Counted from the stretch's first letter, positions 36,650-48,518 are shown. The stretch: DNA of 64,000 bases from Strigamia acuminata (GCA_949358305.1 CASHSZ010000074.1:1-64000); one strand, 5' to 3'. A program made the numbers and translations. The notes: generated by a model not told the origin, from the letters alone.

Positions 36650-38960
36650 ACGATGATTGTTCCACATTGATTATTTGTTGATTATTTGTTTTACAATTAC
36701 ACTTTCAATTCTCGGTGAGCAGTTCTTTGCGTTCCGACGCGTCGCTATCGAGATTGATGTCGGGTCTCGTTCGATTGGCTGCGTTCAAATCAATCAAAAC
36801 TGTGAACACAGGGCCAACGCAAATCGCGAAATCCACACGCCCATCAATCAATCAACCACGGAGTTTAAATAAATGAATAAACAAATAATTTAATAAATGA
36901 ACAATGCCGACACCGCGGAAGCATGTTTCCGAACGTTTCGGTGCCGACGCGCATTCGTGAGTAAAGCGCATGTCGACTTACCGGCGAGATCGCGTCACCC
37001 GTTAATAGTACGCGCGTTTGAACGCGGCCTAGTGCGCGACGAGGCGCGCAATGCGGGGTAGAAGAGCGGGCATCGTTTCCACCGCGTATTACGACATTTA
37101 CGGGGGCGGGTCGCAGGGATAAATTAACACGAGTCGAATCGAATCGAATCAACCCGACAGGAGCTTTTTTTTGGAACAATGTGTCGGGGCTGCCGGCGCT
37201 CGTCCGTCGACACCAGCTGCCCCTATTTGCCGCGAATGCGACCCTTTGCACGACCCTTTGTACCGTGCAAACCGGCACTGGTTTGGCCGATGACAACACA
37301 GGATAGATTAAAAGTGATGAGACAAATCCACCACCGGAACCCTCCGAATATCCGCGAGGACCCGGAACGGTCTGAAACCGTTTGTTTGTTTGTCTGTTTG
37401 TTTGCAAATCCATCGAACGTAGTGACGAAAACTCACTTCTCCTACGCTGGCGCGTCGAGTACAATGGGGTGAAAATAAAATCGTAAACCAATAGAGGCGT
37501 TCGTGGCCTCGTTTCGTGCAACACTTGTCACCGATTTCTATTCTTTTATTTAACTCGACACGATCGTTTGCGCGCGGGATTTGACGCCCGTTCGCGTAAT
37601 CCGCGTCCTTTAATGGACGCCAAAAATGTTTGTTGCGACGGTAGCGCGTTCTGGCGGCAATTTAGCGCAATGAAGCGCGATCACGGCGGACCAGAGAGAG
37701 AGAGAAAGAGAAATCGACACGACTCGACGGGAACTTATTTTTGGAACAAATTTATTGGGGGCTGCCGTCACCAGCTGCCCCGTATGCCCGTATGCCGATG
37801 CAATAGAGAAAACACTTTTTACAACGCATAAATGACATCTACTCCACCACGAACACCCCGAGGGTATTGAGACACGAAAAGGACGAAACAGGTCCGTTTA
37901 AGCGCTCAGCGCTTGATGGCTCCTTGTTCGAAACAAGTGTGTCTGGTCTGGGTTTGAAAATGTCCGCAGAGTCGGTCGAATCCAACGACAACAACTGCGT
38001 CGCCGGGGATGGTGCGAGGCGTCCGGAAGCCAGTTCTAAAATGTAAAATGTAATTTGTTTTCAATTTTTTTGTTGGGATCGACCCCAACGAAGATAATCT
38101 CATTAAACAATGGAGCACGAACCGCGAAACTGATCCCATGATCGGGAAATCGAACTCCAGTCGTCCGCCCATCGTCGATCGCCAGGTATCTTTAAGCGAT
38201 AAACATGTCGCGCCTCGAGAGTTCGTGGATCTGATCTGACTTAATCTGACCTGGATCGAACCCGAATTTGAATCTTAATTTTACGTATTTTTTAGCGTTT
38301 CAACATTACGTCAGTTTCCTTTTATTCAACAATTATACTTTTAATTTTCGTCGATAGTTATTTGCATTCCGACGCGTTGCTATCGAATTTGACGTCGGGT
38401 CTCGGTCGATTGGCTGCGTTCAAGTCAGAATTGCGAACACGGGACCAATACACAGGCCGCCGTAACGCTAAAAATGAGGGACCTTTCCGCAATTTGCACA
38501 CCACGAGGTCCGAATAGATGAATTAATAAATAAGTAAACGAATAAACAAATAAATAAACAATGCCGACGCCGTAGAAACGTGTAGAAGCGTGTTTCTGGA
38601 CGTTTCAGTGCCGGTGCGCATCCGTGAGTAAAGTGTGCGTCGATTTAGCGGCGTGATCGCGTCACCCTTAATTGTACGCGCGTTTAAATGCGATCTAATG
38701 CGCGATGAGGCGCGCAATACGGGGTAGAAGAGCGGGGCATTGTTTCAACCGCGTAGATCGCAGAGATAAATTAACACGATACGAATCGAATCGAATCAAC
38801 TCGACAGGAGCTTTATTTGAAACAATGTGTCGGGGCTGCCGGCGCTCGTCGGCGCCAACTGCCCCTATTTGTCGCGAACGCGACCCTCCGACCATTCGCG
38901 TCTGGCCAGTGACGACGCAGAATAAAACGAGCGCAATCAAACCGATGCCACACACCGGAA
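36650..38960 (+). repeat. R1 repeat, degenerate direct copies
   Basis: A noncoding repeat in head-to-tail orientation. Key words are TTGGAACAATGTGTCGGGGCTGCC (here near 37172 and 38817, a shorter form near 37745) and TTCCGACGCG.TGCTATCGA (36736, 38369). The spans 36.7-37.5 and 38.3-39.1 kb align over some 800 bp at about 80 percent. All copies in the window point the same way. I do not recognise the family. Confidence 0.7.
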
Positions 38961-39981
38961 CCCTCCGGATATCCGCGAGGGCCCGGAACGCTCTGAGAAT
39001 GTTCGCAAAGTCCGGTCGAGCGCAATCTCAAAAACTCGCGTCGATTACATGGTGCGAGACAACCGGAAAAGAAAAAAAAATATATAAAACGGCGGATTTT
39101 CCACAAAATCTTTGTTCCAGTAGGTCGCTGCGAGGATAATCTAATTATTGGTCGGAACACAAATCGCGGAACCGACTCCAAGATCAGGAAATTAAACTTT
39201 GATCGTTTTCCCTATTATGCACATTTTTTGTTCCGAGTGGCAATGTCCGGTACGCGCGCGTACGTCCCCTCCCTCTTTCTACCCGGACACCGAGACCCGG
39301 TGGACGATAGGTTGTGTGGACACTCGGATATTCGGGGTTCGGTCCTTTGCATTTATTCATAATGAAGACTCTTCTTACGTACAACTTAGCGTTATTTTTT
39401 TTCCCGCGTGTATTGTTTGCCGTCGACATGTTTAAAGTGCGTGCCGACTCGATCAGCGACCAAATAAGCGGAGTTGTAAACCCACGCCAAATTGAACGAC
39501 TGCGGAAATATCGTCGCCAGTCCACGCATGCTCCACTTGATTACTTACTTACTCACCCACTCACTCGCTTTCTCTCGCTCTCACTCTCGCTCTCGCCCTC
39601 GCTCTCGTCGACACCACGTTGCAGTGAAGCACGAAGCTTCGTTTCAATTGTCGCCATTTTTAAATCGGGCTAGAGCCGGGCAAAGACAGTTTGCGTTTGC
39701 AGTTGCGTGTTTAGTTTCGTTTCGTTAAACGTGAGTGAGCGAGCGAGTGAACGAGCGAATGAGCCAAGTGTTTTGTGGTATCATTTGTCAATTATTCCCG
39801 CCCAATTATGCACGTATTGTATCCGTAAGCGCGCGCGCAGAAAAAATTTGTTTGTTTGGTTATTGTTGCTAACAGAAAATGAAGCTCAATTTAATAACCC
39901 ATTTGTTTTTTTTTTTTTTGTTTTTTTTTTTTTCTTTTTCTTTTGATTTTATCTATCGCGTTTTTTTCTTTTTCAGAGACC
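38960..39981. other. leader region of CC-C
   Basis: Part R1-like to about 39200, then no repeat. A probable 5'-UTR exon of CC-C ends at 39730 (donor AAAC|GTGAGT). Its intron ends in long T-runs at 39900-39970. No coding exon seen. Confidence 0.45.
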
Positions 39982-40665
39982 ATGATGACAGGAACATGGA
40001 AGGTGAAAGGGGAAGGGGAGACATCGTCCATCTCGGCGCCCGTTCTCCGTGCGACGCGGACTAGAACCACATCGCCGTCGTCGACTGCCGCTATCGCGTC
40101 GGTACCAGCTCGATCCCGCTTTGTCCAAGCGTCCAGGCAGGCAGAAAAGGAGTAAACTGACGCTGATCAAGAGGGTACGCGCCACGTCTTGGGTTTTATT
40201 TATTTGCTTATTCTCTTTTTTTTTTTTCTCCCTTTCCCTTTCCAGTCGCGAAGAGAGACATCATTGCCGCCGCCGTCTTCACCTTCGGTGCTGCGGGAAG
40301 AGAGATTGGCAACAAGGGTCGAGGCGGTGATAACAGAAAAAATGGAGAATGTGGTGAAGAATGTGGTGAAGAATGTGGCGGAGAATGTGGCGGAGAATGT
40401 GGTGGAGAAGGTTATGGCGAAGCGAATGGAGAAGGTGTTGGCGGAGCAACTGGACAAAGTGGTTGCGGAGCGAATGGAGAAAGCGGCGAGATGGCGGGAA
40501 AAGAAGACGAAGACGTTGTGCGTGTTGAAGTCGGTGGGGAAGAAGCTAGAGGCGGTGCAGGCGGAGGTGAAGGAAATGGAGATGGACATGGTGGACATGA
40601 TGGAGGAGGAAGATGGCTGTGGTTACGAAGGACTCGATGATAACGGCGATGAAAAGGAGTGGTAG
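39982..40665 (+). CDS. CC-C: two-exon coiled-coil, acidic-tail protein
   Basis: Exons proposed are 39982-40101 and 40246-40665, phase 0, 179 residues. The second exon is sound: a basic start, then heptad-like repeats (NVVKNVVKNVAENVAENVVEKV style, about 65-90), a second helix (MEKVLAEQLDKVVAERMEK), then Glu/Asp-rich residues to the stop. The first exon is less sure. Its ATG follows a 3' splice site (ttttcag, AGACC, ATG) and the frame works only with the donor TCG|GTACCA; a better-looking donor at 40175 would leave a stop. Layout matches CC-A and CC-B (helix of MEK/ERM words, acidic tail), so I treat it as a third family member. Role unknown. AATAAA follows near 40738. Confidence 0.6.
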
Positions 40666-40749
40666 GGAGAAGGGGTGATGGGCCTTGAAGACGATGGTTA
40701 CGATGTGACCGACAGTGACCACAACCAAGATTCTATCAAATAAATAGAT

Positions 40750-42780
40750 AAATAAATTGACAAGTGTACTCATAATTGTTGTATAGATTCCTTCGATCGA
40801 ATAAACATTGTTTTAATATAGTTGTCACGGTTCATACTTTGGCGAAAGCATGTCTGGCGATGGCAAGGGGCGCACGAGTGGCTACTCGCATGCCGTCCCC
40901 TGGGACATGCAGACTCGCTCTCGGACCTCAGGACTCATATTGTCGCCTGGCTCGCGTAGACAGCGTAGACAGCGATGGGGCAAGAAGTCTGGGAGATAGA
41001 TAAAGTTAAAATCTGAAACTGCAAATTTTTCACAAAACAATTTGTTTCAATCGGTCCCAACGACGATAATCTAATTAACAGTTGGAGCGCAAACCACGAA
41101 ACCGATTCGACGATTGTGGGATTAAACTTTCATTGTCTTCCATGGGTATTTTTTATTCCACAGGGTGTCCCACGCGCGCGTGTCTACTCCTTTCTCTTTT
41201 CTTCGTCCGGGGACCCATTTCCAATCGAACTTTTTTTTTGTCCGGCGCCCAAAAGCCCGGACAGATCCACGAAATCCGCAGCAAAATCACGAGCTTGGGG
41301 TCGGCGTATAGGTCGCACAGCATCTCCCGAGGATTAAATATATAAACAATTAAACTAGTGTTTTTGCACAATTATTTGGAACAAACAATCGCTATAACCA
41401 AACAATACCAACGCTGTGGAAGCGTACGGGAGCGCGTATCTGAACATCCCGGCACCAATGTACCACCATGAACGCGACACCCTTAACGATACGTGCGTTT
41501 AAATGTGACCCAATGCGCGATAAGACACGTGACGCATCATTTTCACCACGTATTGTGACATTTACGAAATTTACGGTATTTACGGGATGAGTGAAGGAAT
41601 CTAATCAACTCGATCTTATTTTGGAACAAGTTATTGGGGGCTGCCAATGCTGGCTGCCCGTATTCTGCGTGGCGAGAAGATAGGACCCCGTCCTTTTTGC
41701 GCGCCAATACCCTCGGAATGTTTGTGGTGGAGTGGTCCCTACTCTGAAGTAAGCGTGTCTGGTCTCGATCGACCTAGAGGCGCTTGCAAATCCACCGAAC
41801 GCAATGACACAAACTCACGTCGAAAGCGATGGCGCGAGACGCCGGAAAGACAAAATTAAAATATGAAACGACGGATATTTTGCAAAACTCTTATTCTAGT
41901 CGGTCACTGCGAAGGTAATCTTAGTGACGACCGAAGTACGGGGGTAGATTTTATTCTGTTTTGTGTCTGTCTGGTACCGATCACCCACCCATCACCCACC
42001 CATCTCCGATCATCGGGCACCTATGAGCGATAAACGCTCCCCTCCACGCTTGGCATGTCGCGCCTCGACAGTTCGCGGATCGAACCTGAATTCGAATCCG
42101 AATTTTGCGTTCTCTTTATCGTTTCAACGTTACGAGGGTTTCTTTTTATCAAAAACAATTACATTTTCAATTCTCGTCGGTAATTAACTGCGTTCCGGGC
42201 ACTTTGCGGACGTTTATCCACGTTGACAAACATCATCGTCGACGCCCAATTCGAAAACCCGTGTCACACTCACCCGCATCGCATCACGCGCGTCATCGCG
42301 TGTAGGAACGCGCGTATCGAAAACAACGTTGTGGGAGCTTGGATTTATTTTGGAACAATTTGTCGGGGCTGTCGGCGCGCATCGGTCGCCAACTGCCCCG
42401 TGTTCTCCGACGAACCCACTTTGGAGTGTTTTTTGACGAACCAGGGAGTGTTCGTGGCGGAGCAGAACAACCGTATCAAATCGATTCAGGAAATTGTGAC
42501 CGAAACCCTCGGATCTCCATGATGGCTCGAAGCGAACGAATTCAAAGTGTCTGCAAACTCGTCGAACGCGATTATACAAACTCACATCGTCTACGATGGT
42601 GCAACGTGTACTGCGAGTTGAAATTAAAATGGTAAACCGATCGGGGCGTTCGCGATCTTCGACTCAGACGGCACCCAATTCGATAATCTAATTAATCGTT
42701 GGGGCACTCGTCGTGGAATTAGTTCCACTGTCGATAAATCGATTTATATATTTCAAGGATTTTTATTTAACTCCGCGCGA
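40750..42780 (+). repeat. R1 repeat copies, with unique spacer
   Basis: R1 words recur: TTATTTTGGAACAA then GGGGCTG at 41612 and 42348, and the GATAATCTAATTAA block at 41060 and 42690. The piece 42487-42775 is nearly identical to 44360-44648 and together they bracket the retropepsin-like gene. No gene seen from 40770 to 42916. Confidence 0.65.
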
Positions 42781-42916
42781 GCGCCTGTGTGATGTAATTT
42801 CTCACAACCGCCACGCCATCTGACGTAACCCGTGTCTCATTTGCATCCAAATCAAGTTCAGACACGATACAAGACTGTTTTCCGCGTCTCGTTGGCGTTC
42901 CTCGCAACATTGAACC

Positions 42917-43460
42917 ATGTTCCAGGTAATTCCAGAAACAGATACGAATTGTTTCGTATAATTTTTAATCTAAAACTTCTCTTATTCAGCCGAAACCGCT
43001 TGAACCCACGAACGAACATCCCTTGCTCAAGGTGAAGATAGGGAATCTCGCGCGTAATGCCCTGGTAATCGAGTGGTCGCGCTTCTGCGCCATCGACGAA
43101 CGTTTATTCGAAGAAACGGGCTACCCTCGGGACAGTATCCGCGAACTAGACGACGACGACGATAGACACCGGTACCTAAAAAACATCGTTGGTGACCATT
43201 TCCAAATAATTGGACAGATCAAGATGAACGTCGAGTGGGTGAATCGAGGCACCGAAACCAACTTCATCGTCGTGACGAAAGAAAGAACTCTCGTCTTGGG
43301 GATGCGTTTCCTTTGGGACTCGAATATGTCTTGCGCGCGGTTTGATCGATTCTTCAAAGACCGTAAACTTGGCGTCACCATCCCATTCGAGTATGGATTT
43401 GTTCCATGGACAAATTTGTACTTTGTCGAATATCCAGATAAAATGTACAAGTGTCAATAA
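42917..43460 (+). CDS. retropepsin-like protein lacking the catalytic motif
   Basis: Exons are 42917-42925 (Met-Phe-Gln) and 42992-43460, phase 0. From residue about 12 the order is that of a single-lobe retroviral-type aspartic protease: HPLLKVKIGN (strand), then ALVIEWSRFCAIDERLFEETG where families have ALVDTGAS.S.I...LF, then FQIIGQIKMNVEW, then TETNFIVV and TLVLGMRFL where families have f.VV ... vlLG.dFL. The Asp-Thr-Gly is replaced by Ile-Glu-Trp, so no peptidase activity is expected. The frame is otherwise clean and spliced, with AATAAA at about 43516. This suggests a kept, perhaps domesticated, protein and not decay. The C-terminal 45 residues (FKDRKLGVTIPFEYGF) are unfamiliar. The three-residue first exon is a guess. 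Confidence 0.66.
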
Positions 43461-45521
43461 ATGGCAATCCTATGTGTGAATGGGGTAAAAAATGTGGGAA
43501 AAAAATGTTATACAAATAAATAACTGTCGTTTTCGCGTAACTTTTTCGGCGTTATTCCACCATATAATCGTCGCTTCAATGTATCGTTGTTTCATCGTTT
43601 CGTTTTATTCCGTTTTATTTGTTTATTTGTTTTTATTTTTATTTTTATTTATTTATTTATTTTATTTTATTTTTTTTTTTTTTTTATAACATTCTGCAAA
43701 CTGTAAAAACTGTAAAAACTTTAAATATAGATATTTCAGTGAACAGCGAGTTTGTTTTTATTTTAGACTAGATGGGATACCTGGGTCGAAACGAATTAGG
43801 TCGAAACGGGATTTCGACTTTAGTCATTTCGACCTTAGTATGGAATCCCGGGTGCTCATAGTATTCGAAAATTAAGTAAAGTAAAGTAAAGTTTAGTCAT
43901 CTTCTTTGGATATTTTTTTTACTCCGTTTGGCGTCTTGCGCGCGCGCTTGTTTGCTCCCTTCTCCCTTCTCCGCCTCGAATTTCGTCCCCGGTCGGTCGT
44001 TTTCACCCGACACCCAAAAGTCCAATCCCGACGAACGGATCCACGAATTCCGTCGTGAAATCGCGAACACGTCGTCAACGCACAGGCCACGCGCGTATCA
44101 CGAGGAACAAATAAATAAACAATTAAATGGGTGTTTTTGCACAATTATTTGAAATAAACACGCTTTATAGGTGTGTCTGTCTGTGGGCTTATTTTGGAAC
44201 AAGTTGTTGGGGCTGCCGACACTCGTCGGTGCCAGCTGCCCCGCATTCACCGTAGGTGAGGCGCTCGTTGCCGCAATGGTCGCCGCAATGGTCGCCGGAA
44301 TGTTCGTGGTGGAGCAGAACACCCGTGGGTGGGAAATACCGTTTCAAATCGATTCAGGAAATTTCGACCGAAACCCTCGGATCTCCATGATGGCTCGAAG
44401 CGAACGAATTCAAAGTGTATGCAAACTCGTCGAACGCGATTATACAAACTCGCATCGTCTACGATGGTGCAACGTGTACTGCGAGTTGAAATTAAAATGG
44501 TAAACCGATCGGGGCGTTCGCGATCTTCGACTCAGACGGCACCCAATTCGATAATCTAATTAATCGTTGGGGCACTCGTCGTGGAATTAGTTCCACTGTC
44601 GATAAATCGATTTATATATTTCAAGGACTTTTATTCAACTCCGCTCGAGCGTTTGTGCGCAGGACTTTGTACCTGGTCACGTGGCCTGTAATGTAATTTC
44701 CCAGAACCGCCACGCCACCCGACGTAAGCCGTGCCCTTCGATGGACGCCAAAGTGTCCATTCGATGCGGATTTTTGCGTTTCCCGCGTTAAAAGGTGTCC
44801 TATAAATTCCGAAACCAAGTTAATCTTGATTTACTTGTCTACGTGGATCTCCCCATATATTTTGTTTTCCAATTTCAATGTGGGAAAGTTTGTCGGTTGC
44901 AATTTTTCTCGCGCGCACGGCAATCACGAAAAAATCTCCGACGGTAACGCACTCTGACGGTAATTGTTTTAAATTAAAAAAAAAAAAAATTAGATAGATA
45001 GATAGATAGATAGATAGGATAAAAATTAAAACAAAATAAAGAAGGGTTGAATTTCTCGGACCATCATCATTGTCGCCCAGCAGTCAGTCAGTCTCTTTCT
45101 TTCCTTTTTTCTGCACAAAGCAAACGTAAGATCGCGGAAGCGAGACTCGAACCCAGAGTCCACGGCTCCATGCGGCAGGTAGTCCTGCCCACTCGACCAC
45201 TCTGGGTCGATTATAAATTGTGCTAAAATATAGAAAAGAAGAGAAACAGATAAATAAATAAAATAAATAAAATAAAGACGTATATTTAATCACCCGATGA
45301 GATGTTTTTTTTACAATGAGAAACAAAATATACGCAATATAAACAAACAATACGAGACAATGAGATGGGGGATTGTTGTTTTTATCCCATAAGAGTTGTG
45401 TCACATCTTTGACAATTGAAAAAAAAAAAAAAATAAATGAATAAATAAAATTAAAAACAAAAACAAAAACTAAATCAATCAAACAAACAAACAAACGAGA
45501 GTGGGAATAAACCGTCTCCTC
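43461..45521 (+). repeat. 3' flank, R1 copy and AT-rich DNA
   Basis: TTTA/TTTTA runs lie at 43615-43685. An R1 copy covers about 43930-44800 (TTATTTTGGAACAAGTTGTTGGGG at 44189, broken here into words), ending in the near-identical twin of 42487-42775. GATA repeats lie at 44993-45018. No gene seen except the tRNA-like segment listed separately. Confidence 0.55.
45128..45212 (-). ncRNA. tRNA-like segment (SINE head or decayed tRNA)
   Basis: On the minus strand an A-box TGGTCGAGTGG (plus 45190-45200) and a B-box GGTTCGAGTCTC (plus 45142-45153) are spaced as in tRNA genes. It is related to the segment at 23.84 kb (same boxes, similar flanks CCCAG.GTGGTCGAGTGGG). The arms pair imperfectly. An A/G-rich stretch follows the B-box side. 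Likely a pol III-derived SINE head. Confidence 0.5.
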
Positions 45522-46113
45522 TTATAATTCCATCGAAAGATCGGAACCACCAATTGCCTCTTCAGCGCCTTCGTCATCATCGTCGTCAACGACATCCTCT
45601 ATCCAACCCATCGTTCCCTCCATCGCCTTCCACCATTTTTCCTCTGCTTCTTCAAATGTTTTCTCAAATTCCTCCATCGTCGCCTTCACCATTTTCTTGA
45701 GTCTTTGTTCCGTCCTGTCTATCAACTCCTCAATTCTCTCCTCTAGTCCCTCCATCATTTTTTCGACCCTTTCCTCCGTCGCCGCCATTGTCGTCTCCTG
45801 GACCTTCGTCTGTCTTCGACCGAGCGACTGGAGAAAGAGAGAAAAGAACGAATAAAAATAAAAAAAAAAATAAAAAAAAAAAAAAGGTCAAATAAAAAAG
45901 ACAAAAGAGTAAATATCGGAATGGGACACATACCCCCTTGATCTTCGTGGGATCATTAGTTTTTCGCTCGCGTGCATCATGCACGGAACTACTGGCGGCG
46001 CTCAAGTTTGGCGTGTGGCTCCACGCCTCCATGAAGTCGATGCGTTCCAAAAGGACGACGGGTGACAGGTGCGACTTTGTGGACGGCTTTTCTCCTCTCT
46101 TTCCTTTTTCCAT
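45522..46113 (-). CDS. CC-B: two-exon coiled-coil, acidic-tail protein
   Basis: Exons are 45934-46113 and 45522-45827, phase-0 intron, 161 residues. Exon 1 is basic (MEKGKRGEKPSTK) with a short hydrophobic segment (LSPVVLLERIDFMEAW) that lines up with SSPVSILQCVDY of CC-A. Exon 2 is a long charged helix (EERVEKMMEGLEERIEELI onward, residues 75-130) and an Asp/Glu tail ending GGSDLSMEL, close to NDSDGSMEY of CC-A. The ATG follows a poly-T tract and AAG, as in CC-A. A likely 5'-UTR exon ends at 46826 with donor GAG|GTAAAT. That leader and its intron start resemble the CC-A leader. No known domain. Confidence 0.72.
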
Positions 46114-46289
46114 ATTTTCTTCGATGTGAAAAAAAAGATAAAAATTAAAATCGCAACAAAAAGAACCAAAACGTGGGACGTCGAATAAAACATCCGCGCA
46201 CATATTGTTCGCGCAAGTCTACGCGCGTACATGTACGTGTTGGACGTGGTACATTTGATGCCTACCGCGGAACAATGCGAGAAAACACG

Positions 46290-46403
46290 AGAAAATACGA
46301 AGTTCTCGTATTTTCTCGGTTTTACTTCCATTTGGTTAATTCTTACCTTTGGTTTCAATACAATTTATCTTATTTCAGAAGTCTGCGAGACACATATAAA
46401 AAG

Positions 46404-46435
<32 letters not shown>

Positions 46436-46640
46436 GTTTATTTCTAATTAAATGAGAAAAATCTTATATATAGGCTTAACCCACCATGCAATAAGAAACA
46501 GACGAAAAAATCTTCTTTTTATTCGTGTCTTGTAGTTTTCTGAAATGAGATAAATTGCATTGAAACGTAACATAAGAATTAATCAAATGAAAGCAAAACC
46601 GAGAAAAAGTGAGAATCTTGTATTTTCTCGTTGTACGACA
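46290..46640. repeat. inverted-repeat (MITE-like) element
   Basis: Arms of about 115 bp (46296-46412 and 46500-46635) are inverted copies at roughly 80 percent, sharing TTTCTCGGTTTT, GGTTAATTCTTA, CAATTTATCT.ATTTCAGAA and AAAAAGAAGATTTTTT. The loop, about 85 bp, includes a T30 run. A diverged copy of one arm end lies near 55500-55555. No coding capacity. Confidence 0.75.
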
Positions 46641-47180
46641 AAGTCGGTTCGCGTTACACGAGTTTTTCAAAGTACCGTGGCCCTGGTACACGATACCGTC
46701 TCGGTTTTAAAACGGCACCGCGGTCCCGACGCTCACCTGCCGCAAAAAGCAATGCAGTCCAGGGCCGCGAACCGCGTGTAAAAACGCCAACTGACGAGTG
46801 TTTACCGGGAAAATGGTTAATTTACCTCTAATCGTTCCACTTGTTCACTTGTTCACGACACGGGGTCCACACTACTGATGGCGAGCGCGCGAGTGATTCG
46901 ACGCGGCATCTGGCGACAACCATGGAATCCCGCGCGTGATGCGACGTTGTTTGTTTATTTTTGTCTATTTTATTTATTTATTTGTTTATTTATATATTTA
47001 TGTTTATTTGTTTATTCATCTATTTGTTTCACGATGCTTTCAAATTTTTATTTTTTTGTAACTCCGCTCACCAAGCAGCGTCGTTATCGAAATCCGCCAT
47101 ACCTGACCGCTGATTCCGCGCCGCCACGTGCTTCGCTGCTGAGCAAGTTGAAAGTATTTATGCCGTTTATCTATTTATCA

Positions 47181-47213
<33 letters not shown>

Positions 47214-47476
47214 CCAATCAACCAATTGACAACGACAACAATTGTTTCAACAATCCGACCATTCGTCCGCTTGTGTCTAAACGAGTGGAAGCGTGGAGAG
47301 GCGCGGAATTCGTCGCCATATTCTCGCTTGCCAGAAATGAAAAGAGAATAATTCGGTTTATCATTGTTTGATTGATCTGTGGTTTTATTCACCTTCCTTT
47401 CCTTTTCATTGATTGTGTTTTGCTGTTCAATTCTCGTTTGTATTTAATTTACGGTAATCTAATTTTTACATTTCAG
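46641..47476. other. leaders of CC-B and P2-B
   Basis: The minus-strand leader exon of CC-B lies to the right of 46826. Then TTTA/TTTG runs (46965-47050) and a (CTAT)n run (47182-47212) precede the 3' splice site at 47476. No coding exon seen. Confidence 0.45.
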
Positions 47477-48518
47477 ATGGAGAACGGAAAGAACGTCATC
47501 TGGGGTGAAGTGCGCCCGGGCACGAGGTGAGAGTGGTTGGTCGATCGATTGGTTTTATTTATTCGACACATTTTATTTTATTTCATTTTATTTTTATTTT
47601 ATTTTTAAGGGGCCCATCGCGATTGTCGTTTGGGAAAAAGAACGTGAATAACCCCATCATTTGGGGTGAAATGCGCCCGGGCACGAGGTGAGAGTGGTTG
47701 GTCGATCGATTGGTTTTATTTATTCGACACATTTTATTTTATTTCATTTTATTTTTATTTTATTTTTAAGGGGCCCATCGCGATTGTCGTTTGGGAAAAA
47801 GAACGTGAATAACCCCATCATTTGGGGTGAAATGCGCCCGGGCACAAGGTGAGAGTGATTGGTCGATCGATTGGTTTTATTTATTTGACACTTTTTATTT
47901 CATTCTATTTTATTTTTATTTTATTTTTAAGGGGTTCGTCGCGATCGCCACCTTCGACGAGGTCGCCGCAGACCATCTATGTGCGGCCCGGGGAATTTGG
48001 TAATAACATATTCTTCGGGCCGAGGCGCTATGTGCCAGAGTGAGTAAAGCAATTTATGGTCGATTCGTCGGTCGCGATTTGATTAATCATTTTTTTTTTT
48101 TTCCATAGTAACTTACCATGGTTGCCACCTATGCGTGCCAATAATTTCCAATGCAACAGGCGCCACGCGCGGGATCGCCCAACACCACCGACGCATGGGT
48201 GGTCGGATATCCCAAGATCCACCCGAAACTATGTGTTTCAATTCTGCACAACTTGCTACCAGTTTGGTGGTTGCAACCCGTTCGTCACCAGTTACCAGTC
48301 ACCAGTCACCCGCGACCGCCACCAGTTCGTCGCGCTATATCTACCTGTCCAGTTAGTTAATTAATTATTCTTTTTATCATTCTTTTTTTTTTTTTTTGTT
48401 TGTTTGTTTGTTTGTTTGTTTGTTTGTTTGTTTGTTTGTTTGATATATATATATACATATATTTTTTTTTCTTCCTCTTAGTGGGACATCGTTATCAAAC
48501 GTAGCGCCATCGGCGTAA
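47477..48518 (+). CDS. P2-B: orphan protein with duplicated 78-nt exons
   Basis: Exons are 47477-47526, 47610-47687, 47771-47848, 47932-48039, 48109-48351 and 48482-48518. All introns are phase 2; 197 residues. Exons 2 and 3 are 78 nt and encode the same 26 residues (RLSFGKKNVNNPIIWGEM core). Exon 1 carries a shorter version (NVIWGEVRPGTR) and exon 4 a diverged one. The duplicated unit includes the intron. The fifth exon is Pro/Arg-rich with four Cys (QCN, FCTTC, GGC) that might bind metal. The last junction (CCA|GTTAGT) is the least certain. The ATG follows tttcag directly. AATAAA at about 48566. No known domain, no signal peptide. The exon size and phase match P2-C, so the two look related. 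Confidence 0.7.
47527..47850 (+). repeat. 162-bp exon-plus-intron tandem duplication
   Basis: From the donor of exon 1 (or 2) through the next exon the DNA repeats with a period of 161-162 bp. The first two copies (about 47527-47688 and 47688-47849) are nearly identical in intron and exon. A third intron copy at 47849-47931 differs at several bases. Since the exon is 78 nt and phase 2-2, each duplication adds 26 residues without breaking frame. Confidence 0.93.

Noticed and set aside
48135-48364. Alternative frames across the fifth exon of P2-B
   Set aside because: Only the frame given keeps phase 2 with both neighbours and ends soon after in a stop; the others need different acceptors.
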